64,000 nucleotides of DNA from assembly GCF_030704305.1 (NCBI RefSeq), contig NZ_CP131935.1, positions 3,596,001 to 3,660,000 on the forward strand. Reading direction: 5' to 3'. Source of the stretch: Massilia sp. R2A-15 (GTDB lineage Bacteria; Pseudomonadota; Gammaproteobacteria; Burkholderiales; Burkholderiaceae_D). The translations under genes were made by a program, and so were the position numbers. Shown piece after piece: positions 35,050 to 44,041 of the stretch (the stretch's first letter is position 1; every line of letters begins with the position of its first letter). Under the pieces are notes generated by a model. That model had not been told where the DNA came from, made no database searches, and saw only the letters and a program-made list of their open reading frames with translations.

Positions 35050-35694
35050 TTATCGCTTCAATATCTTGCGGCTGAATTTCCACAGGCCGCCCAGCGCCAG
35101 CGGCACGACCGCGGCGCCCACGCCGACCAGCACGATCGCGGTCAGGTGGTCGCGCACCCACGGCAGGTTGCCGAAGAAGTAGCCGCCGGTGACCAGCGAG
35201 ACCACCCACAGCGCGGCGCCGGTGAAGTTATAGAGCTGAAAACGGGCGTGCGTCATGTCGGACACGCCGGCGACGAAGGGCGCGAAGGTGCGCACCACCG
35301 GCACGAAGCGCGCCAGGATGATGGTCTTGCCGCCGTGCTTTTCGAAGAAGTTGTGGGTGCGGTGCAGCGCCTCCTTGTTGAGCCAGCGGTAATCGTGGGT
35401 GAACACACGTTGGCCGATGGCCTCGCCGATCCAGTAATTGAGCGTATTGCCGGTGACGGCGGCGGTAATCAGCAGCACCAGCAGAATCAGGTAATTCATC
35501 TCGCCCGTGGCGCAGAAGGCGCCGGCGATGAACAGCAGGGTATCCCCAGGAAAGAAGAACAGCACCACGAGGCCGGTTTCGCAGAACACAATCGCAAACA
35601 AGACCGCGTAAATATAGACACCATACTGGGACAGCAGCAATCCCAGGGTTTTATCGACATGGAGAATCATGTCGAAAAATTGCATCAGATCCAT
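35050..35694 (-). CDS. DedA-family membrane protein
   Basis: A 214-residue inner-membrane protein of the DedA/SNARE-associated (VTT) family, linked in other bacteria to lipid flipping (undecaprenyl phosphate or phosphatidylethanolamine) and envelope stress. FCETGLVVLFFFPGDTLLFIAGAF-type sequence near residue 39, NYWIGEAIG, and FFEKHGGKTIILARFVPVVRTFAPFVAG-type sequence near 113 are hallmark segments. A basic C-terminal end (KFSRKILKR) follows the last helix. AGGA lies upstream of ATG 35694. It is divergent from the cyclophilin gene. Confidence 0.93.
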   Translation of the reverse strand: MDLMQFFDMILHVDKTLGLLLSQYGVYIYAVLFAIVFCETGLVVLFFFPGDTLLFIAGAFCATGEMNYLILLVLLITAAVTGNTLNYWIGEAIGQRVFTHDYRWLNKEALHRTHNFFEKHGGKTIILARFVPVVRTFAPFVAGVSDMTHARFQLYNFTGAALWVVSLVTGGYFFGNLPWVRDHLTAIVLVGVGAAVVPLALGGLWKFSRKILKR

Positions 35695-35835
35695 AGATTT
35701 CCTAAAAGGTAGCGCCGCATCATATCATCTGCGCCGGCGTATTGACCCATGGCCATGGCCCTCGGCCGCATTTTTTTACGCCGCCGCAAGTTTCCGGTAT
35801 TACAATTCGCGCACACCACTTTCGGGAGATCAGCA

Positions 35836-36753
35836 ATGCAAGGTTTCAGTCGAAATCACAAGATGGCGATGTGCGCGGGCGCGCTGGCGGCGGCGATGGC
35901 GGGCGCGGGCGCGGCCGAACTGGCGCCGAAGCCCACGCTGGCCGACGTGATCAAGGCGTCCAAGCCGTCCGACTGGCGCCCGCTCGACCCGGCCAACACG
36001 ATGTACATGGAGCTGCCGGCCGGGCGCGTGGTGATCGAGATGGCGCCGGTGTTCGCGCCGGCGCACGTCGACAACATCCGCACGCTGGTGCGCGAGCACT
36101 ACTTCGACGGGCTGGCCGTGATCCGCTCGCAGGACAACTGGGTGGTGCAGTGGGGCGACCCGGACGAGAAAAATCCGCGCCCGATGAAAAGCGCGAAGCC
36201 GACCCTGAAGGGCGAATTCACGATCCCGATGAAGAACGACACGGCCTTCGTGCGCATGCCGGACCGCGACGGCTATGCGCCGCAGGTGGGGCATTCGAAC
36301 GGCTTCCCGTCGGCGCGCGACCCGAAAAGCGGGCGCGCATGGCTGACGCATTGCTACGGCATGGTCGGCGTGGGGCGCGATACGGGCGCCGACAGCGGCA
36401 GCGGCTCGTCGCTGTACGTGGTGATCGGGCACGGGCCGCGCCACCTGGACCGCAACATCACCGTGGTGGGGCGGGTGATCTCCGGCATGCCGCTGCTGTC
36501 GACGATCGCGCGCGGGCCGGGGCCGATGGGGTTTTACGACAAGCCCGAGATGAATGTGCCGATCGCCTCGGTGAAGATGGCGGCCGACGTCCCGGAGGCC
36601 GAGCGCAGCAAGTTCGAAGTGATGCGCACCGAGACCGCGACGTACGAGAAAGCGGTCGAAGCGCAGCGCAACCGCGGCGGGCCGTGGACCAAGGTCGCGG
36701 CGGGCTACATCGACCTGTGCAACGCCCCGATTCCGGTGCGCGAGGTCAAATAA
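35836..36753 (+). CDS. exported peptidyl-prolyl cis-trans isomerase, cyclophilin type
   Basis: A 305-residue cyclophilin-fold protein. ATG 35836, preceded by CGGGAGA, starts an N-terminal signal ([19 protein letters not shown]). The core has [25 protein letters not shown], the cyclophilin beginning, and later [24 protein letters not shown]. It is longer than PpiA (190) through an N-terminal lead (residues 30-60) and a C-terminal tail. Some active-site residues in the central loop look changed ([22 protein letters not shown] rather than the usual GMARTxxPHSATSQFFI), so enzymatic activity is uncertain while the fold seems secure. Confidence 0.82.
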   Translation: MQGFSRNHKMAMCAGALAAAMAGAGAAELAPKPTLADVIKASKPSDWRPLDPANTMYMELPAGRVVIEMAPVFAPAHVDNIRTLVREHYFDGLAVIRSQDNWVVQWGDPDEKNPRPMKSAKPTLKGEFTIPMKNDTAFVRMPDRDGYAPQVGHSNGFPSARDPKSGRAWLTHCYGMVGVGRDTGADSGSGSSLYVVIGHGPRHLDRNITVVGRVISGMPLLSTIARGPGPMGFYDKPEMNVPIASVKMAADVPEAERSKFEVMRTETATYEKAVEAQRNRGGPWTKVAAGYIDLCNAPIPVREVK

Positions 36754-36762
36754 CTCGACGCA

Positions 36763-36849
36763 TCGTACCTGCGCAGGCAGGTACCCATGCTGAATTTGCG
36801 TTCACTCTTCGGCGTGCTCAGTATGGGTACCTGCCTCCGCAGGTACGAC
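36763..36849. repeat. family B REP-like inverted repeat, copy 4
   Basis: TCGTACCTGCGCAGGCAGG and the mirrored TACCTGCCTCCGCAGGTACG, with CCATGCTGAA and CTCAGTATGG spacers. It fills the gap between the cyclophilin stop and the mutL promoter region, ending 35 bp before mutL. Confidence 0.8.
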
Positions 36850-36883
36850 ACCCGGGCGGGGGCCGCAGGATATAATCGCGGCC

Positions 36884-38755
36884 ATGAACGCTCCCCTGCC
36901 CGCCCACCGCCCGATCCAGGCCCTCCCCGACCAGCTCATCTCCCAAATCGCCGCCGGCGAGGTGGTCGAACGCCCATCGGCAGTGGTGAAGGAGCTGCTG
37001 GAAAATGCGCTCGACGCCGGCGCCACCCAGATCACCGTGCGCCTCGAGGAAGGCGGCGTCAAGCGCATTGCGATCACCGACAACGGCCGCGGCATCCCGC
37101 CCGACCAGCTGCCCCTCGCCCTGTCGCGCCACGCCACGTCGAAAATCGCGTCGCTGACCGACCTTGAGAATGTCGCCACCCTCGGCTTTCGCGGCGAGGC
37201 GCTGGCGTCGATCGCGTCCGTCGCCGCCGTGTCGGTGACCACGCGCACCGCCGACGCCCCGCACGCCTGGGAACTGGTCGGTTCGCACCTGGGCACGGTC
37301 GCGCCTTCGTCCGGCCCGCTGGGCACGACGATCGACGTGCAGGACCTGTACTTCAACACGCCGGCGCGCCGCAAGTTCCTCAAGTCCGAACAGACCGAGT
37401 ACGGCCACTGCGCCGAAGTGGTGCGCCGTATCGCGCTGGCCCGTCCCGACGTCGCGTTCAGCCTGTACCACAATGGCCGCACCATCGACCAGTGGAACGT
37501 GAGCGAAATGGCCAAGCGCAGCGCGCACATCCTCGGCAGCGAGTTCGCCGAAGCGCGCCTCCCGATCGACGAGACGGCCGGCCCGCTGCGACTGCACGGC
37601 TTCGCCGGCCTGCCGACCGCCTCGAAGGCCCGCGCCGACGGCCAGTTCTTCTACGTGAACGGGCGCTTCGTGCGCGACAAGCTGCTGGTGCACGCGGTGC
37701 GCGCCGCCTACCAGGACGTGCTGCACGGCGACCGCTTCCCGTCGTACGTGCTCGGCCTCGACCTCGACCCGGCGCTGGTGGACGTCAACGTGCACCCGTC
37801 GAAAATCGAAGTGCGCTTCCGCGACAGCCGCGCGGTGCACCAGTTCGTGTTCCACGCGGTGCAGCGCGCGCTGTCGCAGACCTCGGCCACCGCCTACGGC
37901 TCGGTGCCGGCGCCGCTGCCGGCCGGCGACGTCGGCGGCGGCACGTCCACCTGGCGCCGCGAGCACGAACAGCAATCGTTCGGCACGCAGCTGTCAGCCA
38001 CGTTCTCGCCATCGCCCTACGCTCCCGGCAGCCGCTACGACACGCCCGGCGTCGCGCAGAATACCGCCAGCTATGGCGCGCTGTTCGCGTCCGACAGCAG
38101 CGCCACCAGCGCGCCAGTCACGCCATTCACGCCATCCGCGCGGACGATGTCCAACGACGAGTATCCGCTTGGCTTCGCACTGGCGCAGCTGCACGGCATC
38201 TACATCCTGGCGCAGAACGCCAAGGGCATGGTGCTGGTCGATATGCACGCGGCGCACGAACGCATCCTGTACGAGCAGCTGAAGAACGCGCTCGACGCCC
38301 AGGTCGACGGCCAGGAAATGCAGGTGCAGTCGCTGCTGATCCCGGTGACCTTCTTTGCCGATGCCGTCGAAGTGAGCACCGCGCAAGAGAACCAGGACAC
38401 GCTGAAGGCGCTCGGCTTCGACATCGCCGCGCTGTCGCCGACCACGCTGGCCGTGCGTTCGGTGCCGACGCTGTTGAAGAACGCCGACGCGCAGACGCTG
38501 GCGCGCGACGTGCTGCGCGACGTGCGCGAATACGGCGGCTCGCGCGTGCTGATCGAGCGCCGCAACGAGCTGCTCGGCACCCTCGCCTGCCACACCGCGG
38601 TGCGCGCCAACCGCATCCTGTCGGTGCCGGAGATGAACGCGCTGCTGCGCCAGATGGAGAGCACCGAGCGCGCCGACCAGTGCAACCACGGCCGCCCGAC
38701 CTGGGTGCAGCTCGAGATCTCCGCGCTCGACAAGCTTTTCCTGCGCGGCCAGTGA
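36884..38755 (+). CDS. mutL: DNA mismatch repair protein MutL
   Basis: A 623-residue GHKL ATPase that links MutS to strand incision. The ATPase motifs [20 protein letters not shown] and [11 protein letters not shown] lie in the first 110 residues. A Ser/Ala/Thr-rich linker (about 330-420) leads to the dimerisation domain. [13 protein letters not shown] near residue 453 fits the DQHA(X)2E(X)4E endonuclease motif with Q replaced by M, and [12 protein letters not shown] and CNHGRPTW match later endonuclease motifs, so this is the nicking type used where no MutH exists. It overlaps the MFS gene by one base in TGATG. Confidence 0.95.
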   Translation: MNAPLPAHRPIQALPDQLISQIAAGEVVERPSAVVKELLENALDAGATQITVRLEEGGVKRIAITDNGRGIPPDQLPLALSRHATSKIASLTDLENVATLGFRGEALASIASVAAVSVTTRTADAPHAWELVGSHLGTVAPSSGPLGTTIDVQDLYFNTPARRKFLKSEQTEYGHCAEVVRRIALARPDVAFSLYHNGRTIDQWNVSEMAKRSAHILGSEFAEARLPIDETAGPLRLHGFAGLPTASKARADGQFFYVNGRFVRDKLLVHAVRAAYQDVLHGDRFPSYVLGLDLDPALVDVNVHPSKIEVRFRDSRAVHQFVFHAVQRALSQTSATAYGSVPAPLPAGDVGGGTSTWRREHEQQSFGTQLSATFSPSPYAPGSRYDTPGVAQNTASYGALFASDSSATSAPVTPFTPSARTMSNDEYPLGFALAQLHGIYILAQNAKGMVLVDMHAAHERILYEQLKNALDAQVDGQEMQVQSLLIPVTFFADAVEVSTAQENQDTLKALGFDIAALSPTTLAVRSVPTLLKNADAQTLARDVLRDVREYGGSRVLIERRNELLGTLACHTAVRANRILSVPEMNALLRQMESTERADQCNHGRPTWVQLEISALDKLFLRGQ

Positions 38756-39981
38756 TGGCTACCAGGAGCGACACCATTCACCCGATCGCGGCCTACGCGC
38801 ACGCGCCGGTCCTGTTGCTGATCATCGGCTTCCTGATGCTGCAGCCGCTGTCGACCGACCTGTACCTGGCGTCGCTGCCAAGCCTGGCGACCGTGTTCGG
38901 CGTGCCCGCGTCCACCGTGCAGCTGACGCTGTCGATGTTCGTCTTCGGCTTCGGCGGCGCGCAGCTGATCATCGGCCCGCTGTCGGATCGCTACGGCCGC
39001 CGCCCTGTCCTGCTGATCGGCCTCGCGCTGTACGTGCTCGCCAGCCTGCTGTGCGCCGCGGCGCCCGGCATCGATCTGCTGATCGTCGCGCGCTTCCTGC
39101 AGTCGCTGGGCTGCTGCTCGGCCATCATCATCGCCCGCGCCATCGTGCGCGACGCCTACGCGCCAGCCGACAGCGCCCGAGTGATCGCGCGCGCGTCGAG
39201 CTGGCTGTCGCTGGCGCCGCTGCTCGGCCCCATCCTCGGCTCCTACCTGCAGGTGACATTCGGCTGGCGCGCCGCGTTTGTCGCGCACTCGATCCTCGGC
39301 GTGATCCTGCTGGCCGCGGTGTTCCTGCGTCTGCCCGAGACCAACGTCCACAAGAATCCGCGCGCGACCGAACTGGCGGGCCTGATCGACAACTTCAAGC
39401 TGGTGCTCGGCGCCCGCGAGTTCTGGGCGAACGCGCTGCCGGGCGCCCTGTCGTACGGATCGATTTTCGCCTTCATCTCCGGCTCCTCGCTGGTGCTGAT
39501 CCGCGTGCTGCACGTGCCGACGGCATGGTTCGGCTACTGCTTCGCGTTCGGCGTCTCCGGCTACCTGACGGGCACCATCATCTGCCGGCGCCTGCTGCCG
39601 CGCTTTGGCCAGGCCGCGACCCAGCGCATCGGCAGCGCCGCGTCGCTCGGCGCCGGCGCGCTCTTCCTCGCCGCGTTGACGCTGGGCGCGGTGCACTGGT
39701 CGCTGGTCGTGATCGCGATGTTCATGACCATGTGCGCGCACGGCGTCAACTTCCCAGTCGCGCAATCGGGCTCGGTCACGCCGTTCCCGCAGCAGGCCGG
39801 CACCGCCGCCGGCTTGATGGGCGCGCTGGCGATGGCGGTCGCCTTCATCGTCGGCTCGGTGGTCGGCGCCACCTTCGACGGCACGCTGTATCCGCTCGCG
39901 CTGACCGAGTGCGCGCTTGGCGCCAGCATCTTCGCCTCGGTTCGCCTGCTGGGCGCCAGGCACGTGGAGGTGACGCCGTGA
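38755..39981 (+). CDS. Bcr/CflA-type multidrug MFS transporter
   Basis: A 408-residue inner-membrane exporter with about 12 helices. [20 protein letters not shown] is the hallmark N-terminal motif of the Bcr/CflA group, [20 protein letters not shown] is the MFS motif A, and [20 protein letters not shown] follows. The start overlaps the mutL stop, and the stop overlaps the miaA start in GTGA, so all three appear translationally coupled. Substrates may include bicyclomycin-like or sulfonamide-type drugs by family only. Confidence 0.9.
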   Translation: MATRSDTIHPIAAYAHAPVLLLIIGFLMLQPLSTDLYLASLPSLATVFGVPASTVQLTLSMFVFGFGGAQLIIGPLSDRYGRRPVLLIGLALYVLASLLCAAAPGIDLLIVARFLQSLGCCSAIIIARAIVRDAYAPADSARVIARASSWLSLAPLLGPILGSYLQVTFGWRAAFVAHSILGVILLAAVFLRLPETNVHKNPRATELAGLIDNFKLVLGAREFWANALPGALSYGSIFAFISGSSLVLIRVLHVPTAWFGYCFAFGVSGYLTGTIICRRLLPRFGQAATQRIGSAASLGAGALFLAALTLGAVHWSLVVIAMFMTMCAHGVNFPVAQSGSVTPFPQQAGTAAGLMGALAMAVAFIVGSVVGATFDGTLYPLALTECALGASIFASVRLLGARHVEVTP

Positions 39982-40919
39982 CGCCGCTCGTCGTCGCCAT
40001 CATGGGGCCCACCGCGTCCGGCAAGACCGCCGCGGCGCTGGCGATCGCGCGCGAAATCCCCAGCGAGATCATCTCGGTCGACTCGGCGCTGGTGTATCGC
40101 GAGATGGACATCGGCACCGCCAAGCCGAGCGCGGAGGAACTGGCCAGCGTGCCGCATCACCTGATCGACATCATCGAGCCGACCGACGCGTATTCGGTGG
40201 CGCAATTTCGCACCGATACGCTGCGCCTGGCGGCCGAGATCAGCGCGCGCGGCAAGCTGCCGCTGCTGGTCGGCGGCACGATGATGTACTTTAAGGGACT
40301 GACCGAGGGTCTGGACGACCTGCCGACCGCCGATCCGCAGGTGCGCGCCGCGATCGAAGCCGAAGCCGCGCGCATCGGCTGGCCCGGCATGCACGAGAAG
40401 CTGCGCGCATGCGATCCGGTCACCGCCGCGCGGCTGGCGCCGAACGACGCGCAGCGCATCAACCGCGCGCTCGAAATTTTCGAACTGAGCGGCCGGCCGA
40501 TGTCGGAACTGCTGTCGGGCCGCGGGAAGCTCGATCTGCCGTTCGAGCTGCAGTCGTTCGCGCTCGAGCCGTCCGACCGCGCGGTGCTGCACGCGCGCAT
40601 CGCAACCCGCTTCGACCAGATGCTGGGCGCCAGCGACGACAGCGGCATCGTGGCCGAAGTGGCAAGGCTGCGCGCACGCGGCGACCTGCATCCCAACCTG
40701 CCGTCGATGCGTTGCGTCGGCTACCGGCAGACTTGGGATTATCTCGATGGCAAAATCGACCGTGCGGCGCTGCGCGAGACCGGCATCATCGCCACGCGCC
40801 AGCTGGCCAAGCGCCAACTGACGTGGTTGCGCTCGATGCCCGAGCGCGTGGTCATCGATTGTCTTGCCGGCGACCCCGCGCAGAAATTACTGGCCCAGCT
40901 CGCCGCGCGAAAGAATTGA
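39978..40919 (+). CDS. miaA: tRNA dimethylallyltransferase MiaA, GTG start
   Basis: Adds the dimethylallyl group to A37 of tRNAs reading UNN codons, the first step to ms2i6A. The 313 residues start at GTG 39978 and contain the P-loop [50 protein letters not shown] and the R-rich Q-R-x-K tail [15 protein letters not shown]. The mutL-miaA neighbourhood is widely conserved; here an MFS gene has been placed between them. The overlap GTGA with the MFS stop couples the two. A tRNA-Met gene follows with its own promoter. Confidence 0.95.
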   Translation: MTPLVVAIMGPTASGKTAAALAIAREIPSEIISVDSALVYREMDIGTAKPSAEELASVPHHLIDIIEPTDAYSVAQFRTDTLRLAAEISARGKLPLLVGGTMMYFKGLTEGLDDLPTADPQVRAAIEAEAARIGWPGMHEKLRACDPVTAARLAPNDAQRINRALEIFELSGRPMSELLSGRGKLDLPFELQSFALEPSDRAVLHARIATRFDQMLGASDDSGIVAEVARLRARGDLHPNLPSMRCVGYRQTWDYLDGKIDRAALRETGIIATRQLAKRQLTWLRSMPERVVIDCLAGDPAQKLLAQLAARKN

Positions 40920-40941
40920 GCACATAATTTTTGCCGATTCC

Positions 40942-40970
40942 TTGACAGGTCTCCAGCAAGCCGGTATAGT
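40942..40970 (+). promoter_or_regulatory. sigma-70 promoter of the tRNA-Met gene
   Basis: Perfect -35 TTGACA (40942-40947), 17-bp spacer and -10 TATAGT (40965-40970), with transcription expected to start a few bases before the tRNA at 40983. It is the clearest promoter in the window. Confidence 0.8.
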
Positions 40971-40982
40971 TCTGGCCTGTTC

Positions 40983-41059
40983 GGTGATATAGCTCAGTTG
41001 GTTAGAGCACAGCATTCATAATGCTGGGGTCGGTGGTTCAAGTCCACCTATCACCACCA
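40983..41059 (+). tRNA. tRNA-Met, elongator, anticodon CAT
   Basis: A 77-nt cloverleaf. The acceptor stem GGTGATA pairs with TATCACC, discriminator A and encoded CCA follow. The D-arm is AGCTCAGTTGGTTAGAGCA, the anticodon stem CAGCATT-CAT-AATGCTG, and the T-loop GGTTCAAGTCC. It pairs fully at the first acceptor position and does not begin with the CGCGGGG typical of initiator tRNA, so it is the elongator. In Burkholderiales a tRNA of almost this sequence is tRNA-Met. It stands alone. Confidence 0.96.
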
Positions 41060-41072
41060 AGATTCATCAAAG

Positions 41073-41108
41073 AGCCCGCACTTCTCTACCGAGACTGCGG
41101 GCTTTTTG
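41073..41108 (+). terminator. rho-independent terminator after tRNA-Met
   Basis: AGCCCGCA and TGCGGGCT form an eight-bp stem around a 15-base loop, followed by TTTTTGTTT. It lies 13 bases after the tRNA end. Confidence 0.85.
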
Positions 41109-41211
41109 TTTGACTGCGATTAAGCAGGGCATCCAGTTCAAACGCGCCCTTGCCCCGTGGGTTTGCGGCCACCGGGAGGCATCATCGACACCCCCCTTTG
41201 CGCCTTTCTCC

Positions 41212-42417
41212 TCATTTCCGGCTAAGCACCCGCTGCGCATCCGCGCTTGTGTTCGAGGCAGGCTGGCGCGGCGCCAGCCCCGCCCTTAGCGCCTGCTGGG
41301 CCGACGCGGCATGGACCGCCGCTTGGAAGGCGGTCTGGCGCAGCATCGATTGTGGCGGCGCCTCCCGCATTCCCCCGCCGCGAACCTGATTTGGCGTTCC
41401 CGGACCATAGCCTCCGGCCGGCACCGAGCTCGACGTCGGTGATTGCTCCGCGCCGGCCGCGGCGTCGACAGGCCGGTTCAAGCCGGTGGCCACCACCGTC
41501 ACCCGCATGGCGTCGCCCAGCGTATCGTCGAACACCGCGCCGAATTTGATGATAGCGTCGTCCCCGGTCTGCGCGCAGATCACATTCATCACCTGCTTGG
41601 TTTCGCGCAGCTTCAGCGTTTCTTCGGATGCGGCGATGTTGACCAGCAGGCCGCGCGCGGCGTGCAGGTTCGAACCATCGAGCAGCGGGCAGGAGATCGC
41701 CTCCTCGGCCGCCTTGACGGCGCGCTCGTCGCCAGAATGCTGGGCGGAGCCCATCATTGCCGTGCCGGTCTGGCGCATCACCGTGCGCACGTCCTCGAAG
41801 TCGACGTTGACCATGCCTGGCAGGGTAATGATTTCGGCGATGCCGGAAACTGCCTTGCTCAAGACTTCGTCGGCGGCGGCGAATGCCTGCTTCTGTGTGA
41901 TGTCGTCCCCCAGCACTTCCTCCAGGCGGCTGTTGAGCACGATGACCAGCGAATCGACGCATTTCGCCAGCATCGCGATGCCCTCTTCGGCGACGCGCAT
42001 GCGCCGCGCCCCTTCGAATTCGAAAGGCTTCGACACCACGCCAACGGTCAGGATGCTCAATTCGCGCGCCACTTCCGCGACGATGGGAGCGGCGCCCGTG
42101 CCGGTGCCGCCGCCCATGCCGGCGGTGAGGAATACCATGTGCGCGCCCTGGAGCGCGTCGGCGATGGCGGCGCGTTCGCGAATCGCGTTTTCGCGACCGA
42201 CAATCGGGTCGCTGCCGGCGCCAAGGCCGCTCTCGCCGAGTTGGATCCGCTTTTCGGCGCGGGTATTCGATAGCGCCTGCGCATCAGTATTAGCGCAGAT
42301 GAATTCGATGTTGGACAGTCCGGAGGTCGCCATATGGTTGACGGCATTGCCGCCGGCACCGCCGATGCCGATTACTTTGATCACCGTCTCGGGTTGGACA
42401 TGTTTTAGGTCGGACAA
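41212..42417 (-). CDS. ftsZ: FtsZ paralogue, standalone, TTG start
   Basis: A 401-residue tubulin-like GTPase. VIKVIGIGGAGGNAVNHM, the tubulin signature GMGGGTGTGAAP near residue 102 and the T7-loop region NVDFEDVRTVM near 200 show an intact GTP-binding and polymerising core. The start is TTG 42417, with AAAGGAG six bases before it. Unlike normal FtsZ there is no dcw cluster here, and the C-terminus (MLRQTAFQAAVHAASAQQ to QRVLSRK) lacks the D-I/V-P-x-F-L-R peptide that binds FtsA/ZipA. It may be a second FtsZ with a special role. The canonical copy is presumably elsewhere. Confidence 0.9.
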   Translation of the reverse strand: MSDLKHVQPETVIKVIGIGGAGGNAVNHMATSGLSNIEFICANTDAQALSNTRAEKRIQLGESGLGAGSDPIVGRENAIRERAAIADALQGAHMVFLTAGMGGGTGTGAAPIVAEVARELSILTVGVVSKPFEFEGARRMRVAEEGIAMLAKCVDSLVIVLNSRLEEVLGDDITQKQAFAAADEVLSKAVSGIAEIITLPGMVNVDFEDVRTVMRQTGTAMMGSAQHSGDERAVKAAEEAISCPLLDGSNLHAARGLLVNIAASEETLKLRETKQVMNVICAQTGDDAIIKFGAVFDDTLGDAMRVTVVATGLNRPVDAAAGAEQSPTSSSVPAGGYGPGTPNQVRGGGMREAPPQSMLRQTAFQAAVHAASAQQALRAGLAPRQPASNTSADAQRVLSRK

Positions 42418-42683
42418 GGGAGACTCCTTTTGATGGAATTGTGCTCGGCCAAGCGCGCGCTTTCGCGGGGCAGGTCGCGTCTTCGCCGCGCCTGTCGCAC
42501 AGGCGCGATCCGAGAGCGCGGCGCGCAACGGCGCCCGCGCTCACCTCCAAGCTGGGCTGGCTATGGCCTAATCCGATAGGCTACTTGCTGAGGAGCGCAC
42601 GCGAAAGGGAAGAAATGTTTCAATCGAAAGCATTTGTAATACCGCATGCATTCGACCCGCAATGCGCACCATAAGGGGCAGGA

Positions 42684-42723
42684 CTGCCATTCAGACACAA
42701 GCTCAGTACTGAATTTCGGCGCG
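42684..42723 (+). repeat. 40-bp direct repeat, first copy
   Basis: CTGCCATTCAGACACAAGCT continuing to ATTTCGGCGCG. It matches 42790-42829 in 33 of 40 positions, 106 bp downstream. Confidence 0.7.
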
Positions 42724-42789
42724 GCGACGAGTCCGGGTATTCGCGGCGCGGTCGAGGAAGTCTAGAGGCAGAAAACAAGAAGTTCAGGC

Positions 42790-42829
42790 CTGCCATGCAG
42801 AGACAAGCTCGACGCTCGATTTCGGCGCG
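42790..42829 (+). repeat. 40-bp direct repeat, second copy
   Basis: CTGCCATGCAGAGACAAGCT continuing to ATTTCGGCGCG. Both copies precede similar GC-rich stretches. Only two copies exist, so this is not an array. Confidence 0.7.
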
Positions 42830-42913
42830 TGCAAAACTGTCGCTGGTTCTCGTTAGCGAAAAGGGGCGAACGAAAGCAAGGCCGAGCGTTTGCCACCGCC
42901 CAGTAAAGGAGCT

Positions 42914-42942
42914 GCGCGCCTCCCGGGAGCGCGCCTTTTTTT
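42914..42942 (+). terminator. rho-independent terminator without an upstream gene
   Basis: Stem GCGCG/CGCGC plus CTC/GAG with one bulged C and a CCGG loop (42914-42934), followed by CTTTTTTT. It lies 87 bp before ATG 43029. It may end a small RNA or act as a leader attenuator for the next gene. Confidence 0.7.
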
Positions 42943-43028
42943 CCGAGCCTGCCGCCGTGTTACAAAGCGAGGATTTTGCCCCGTCGTTCGCGTGTAAGCT
43001 CCTGTATCGTTATAACAAGGCGCCTACC

Positions 43029-44036
43029 ATGCTCCATTCGACCCGCTTGATCCTGCCTCGCCTGCTCGCCGCCATCACGATGCTGCTGTGCTTTGCGACG
43101 CCCGCCTCGGCCCAGAACGATATGGCGCTGGCGACTTCGCCGGCCCTCGCCTGCCTCACCATTCCCGGTGGCGCGTCACTCAAACCCGACTATCCCGAGA
43201 ATTCGCTCAACCGCAAGGAAGGCGGCACTGTCCGGGTGCAGCTGGAATTTCGCGCTCCGGGCGACAAGCCGCGCGTGAAACTGCTCGATCGCGCGATGTG
43301 GAGCGAGCTCAATGACGCCGTCGAAAGCCACGTCAGGCAATTCCGCGTGCCATGCATGCAGGAGGCAGACGGGCCGGTGATCCTGGTGCAGAAGTATGTG
43401 TTCGATCCAGACCAGGGCGACAGGGTGATGGCGTCGCCCACGCGCGACCTCGCCGATATTCAACGTGCCGCGGCGTACAGGTGCATGCGCCACCCGGTCC
43501 CGAATTCGAAGCCTCGCTATCCCAGCGATGCGTTGCGCAACGGAGAAGAAGGTAACTTCATCGTGAAACTGCATTTCTCCGCACCGGACCAGGCTCCCGC
43601 AGTGGAATTCGCCGGCGGCCCCAACCACCGGTCACTGCGCCACTCGATCACGAACTACGCGGAAGAATTGCGCCTGCCGTGCCTGCAGGGCCAGCCGGTC
43701 GACGTGATGATCGCGTACAAATTTGTCCTGAGCGGCGGCGCACGCACGCTGCTGCGCGACGGCGGCCTCAAGGAGGTGCTCGGCTCGGCCAAAGATTTGG
43801 CGCGCCCAGCCTATTTCGATTTCAACACGATGGATTGCCCATTCGACGTTCGCCTCACGTATTACCGTCCGTTCGCCAACAACAAGGTCCAACAGCTCGA
43901 CACCGCGGTCGCCGCACGCCAGCCCTTTCTCGACTGGCTGGAAGGCATGTCATTCAATCTCGACGAACAAACCAGCGCGAAAGTATTCGGCAACAAAATG
44001 GTCATTTCCGTGTCATGCGGGAAGCTGGATATCTGA
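43029..44036 (+). CDS. secreted protein with two TonB-C-like domains
   Basis: A 335-residue exported protein. ATG 43029 (AAGG upstream) starts a signal peptide (PRLLAAITMLLCFATPASAQ). Two repeats of about 85 residues follow, each with a K-x-x-YP beginning (LKPDYPENSLNRKEGGTVRV and SKPRYPSDALRNGEEGNFIV), a beta-hairpin (QLEFRAPGDKPRVKLL) and a RxxRxPC(M/L) end. They resemble the TonB C-terminal domain (energy transducer) without its membrane anchor and proline linker. A third, unrelated segment (DLARPAYFDFNTMDCPFDVR) completes the protein. Its role is unknown; a periplasmic partner-binding function is conceivable. It ends inside the left 26-bp direct repeat. Confidence 0.72.
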   Translation: MLHSTRLILPRLLAAITMLLCFATPASAQNDMALATSPALACLTIPGGASLKPDYPENSLNRKEGGTVRVQLEFRAPGDKPRVKLLDRAMWSELNDAVESHVRQFRVPCMQEADGPVILVQKYVFDPDQGDRVMASPTRDLADIQRAAAYRCMRHPVPNSKPRYPSDALRNGEEGNFIVKLHFSAPDQAPAVEFAGGPNHRSLRHSITNYAEELRLPCLQGQPVDVMIAYKFVLSGGARTLLRDGGLKEVLGSAKDLARPAYFDFNTMDCPFDVRLTYYRPFANNKVQQLDTAVAARQPFLDWLEGMSFNLDEQTSAKVFGNKMVISVSCGKLDI

Positions 44037-44041
44037 TCAGC
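44016..44041 (+). repeat. 26-bp direct repeat, left copy
   Basis: TGCGGGAAGCTGGATATCTG continuing ATCAGC. It covers the last codons and stop of the TonB-C-like gene. The only other copy, with one mismatch, is at 50864-50889. Confidence 0.75.

Larger units (their letters stand above)
42418..43028. other. 610-bp gene-free region with direct repeats and a terminator
   Basis: Upstream of the FtsZ paralogue and of the secreted TonB-like gene. It contains two 40-bp direct repeats (42684, 42790) and a rho-independent terminator (42914-42942) on the plus strand without any plus-strand gene before it. Short open frames lack ribosome sites. A small RNA or leader is a reasonable possibility. Confidence 0.5.

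Noticed and set aside
36884-36960. Search for an origin of replication (dnaA boxes) near mutL and elsewhere
   Set aside because: No cluster of TTATCCACA-like boxes and no dnaA or dnaN gene in the window.
41212-42417. FtsZ gene considered as part of a dcw division cluster
   Set aside because: Neighbours are tRNA-Met, miaA and a secreted protein; no ftsA, ftsQ, mur or lpxC gene is near.
42684-42829. Two 40-bp direct repeats considered as a satellite or att pair
   Set aside because: Only two imperfect copies with a 106-bp period and no recombinase; reported only as part of the possible small RNA region.
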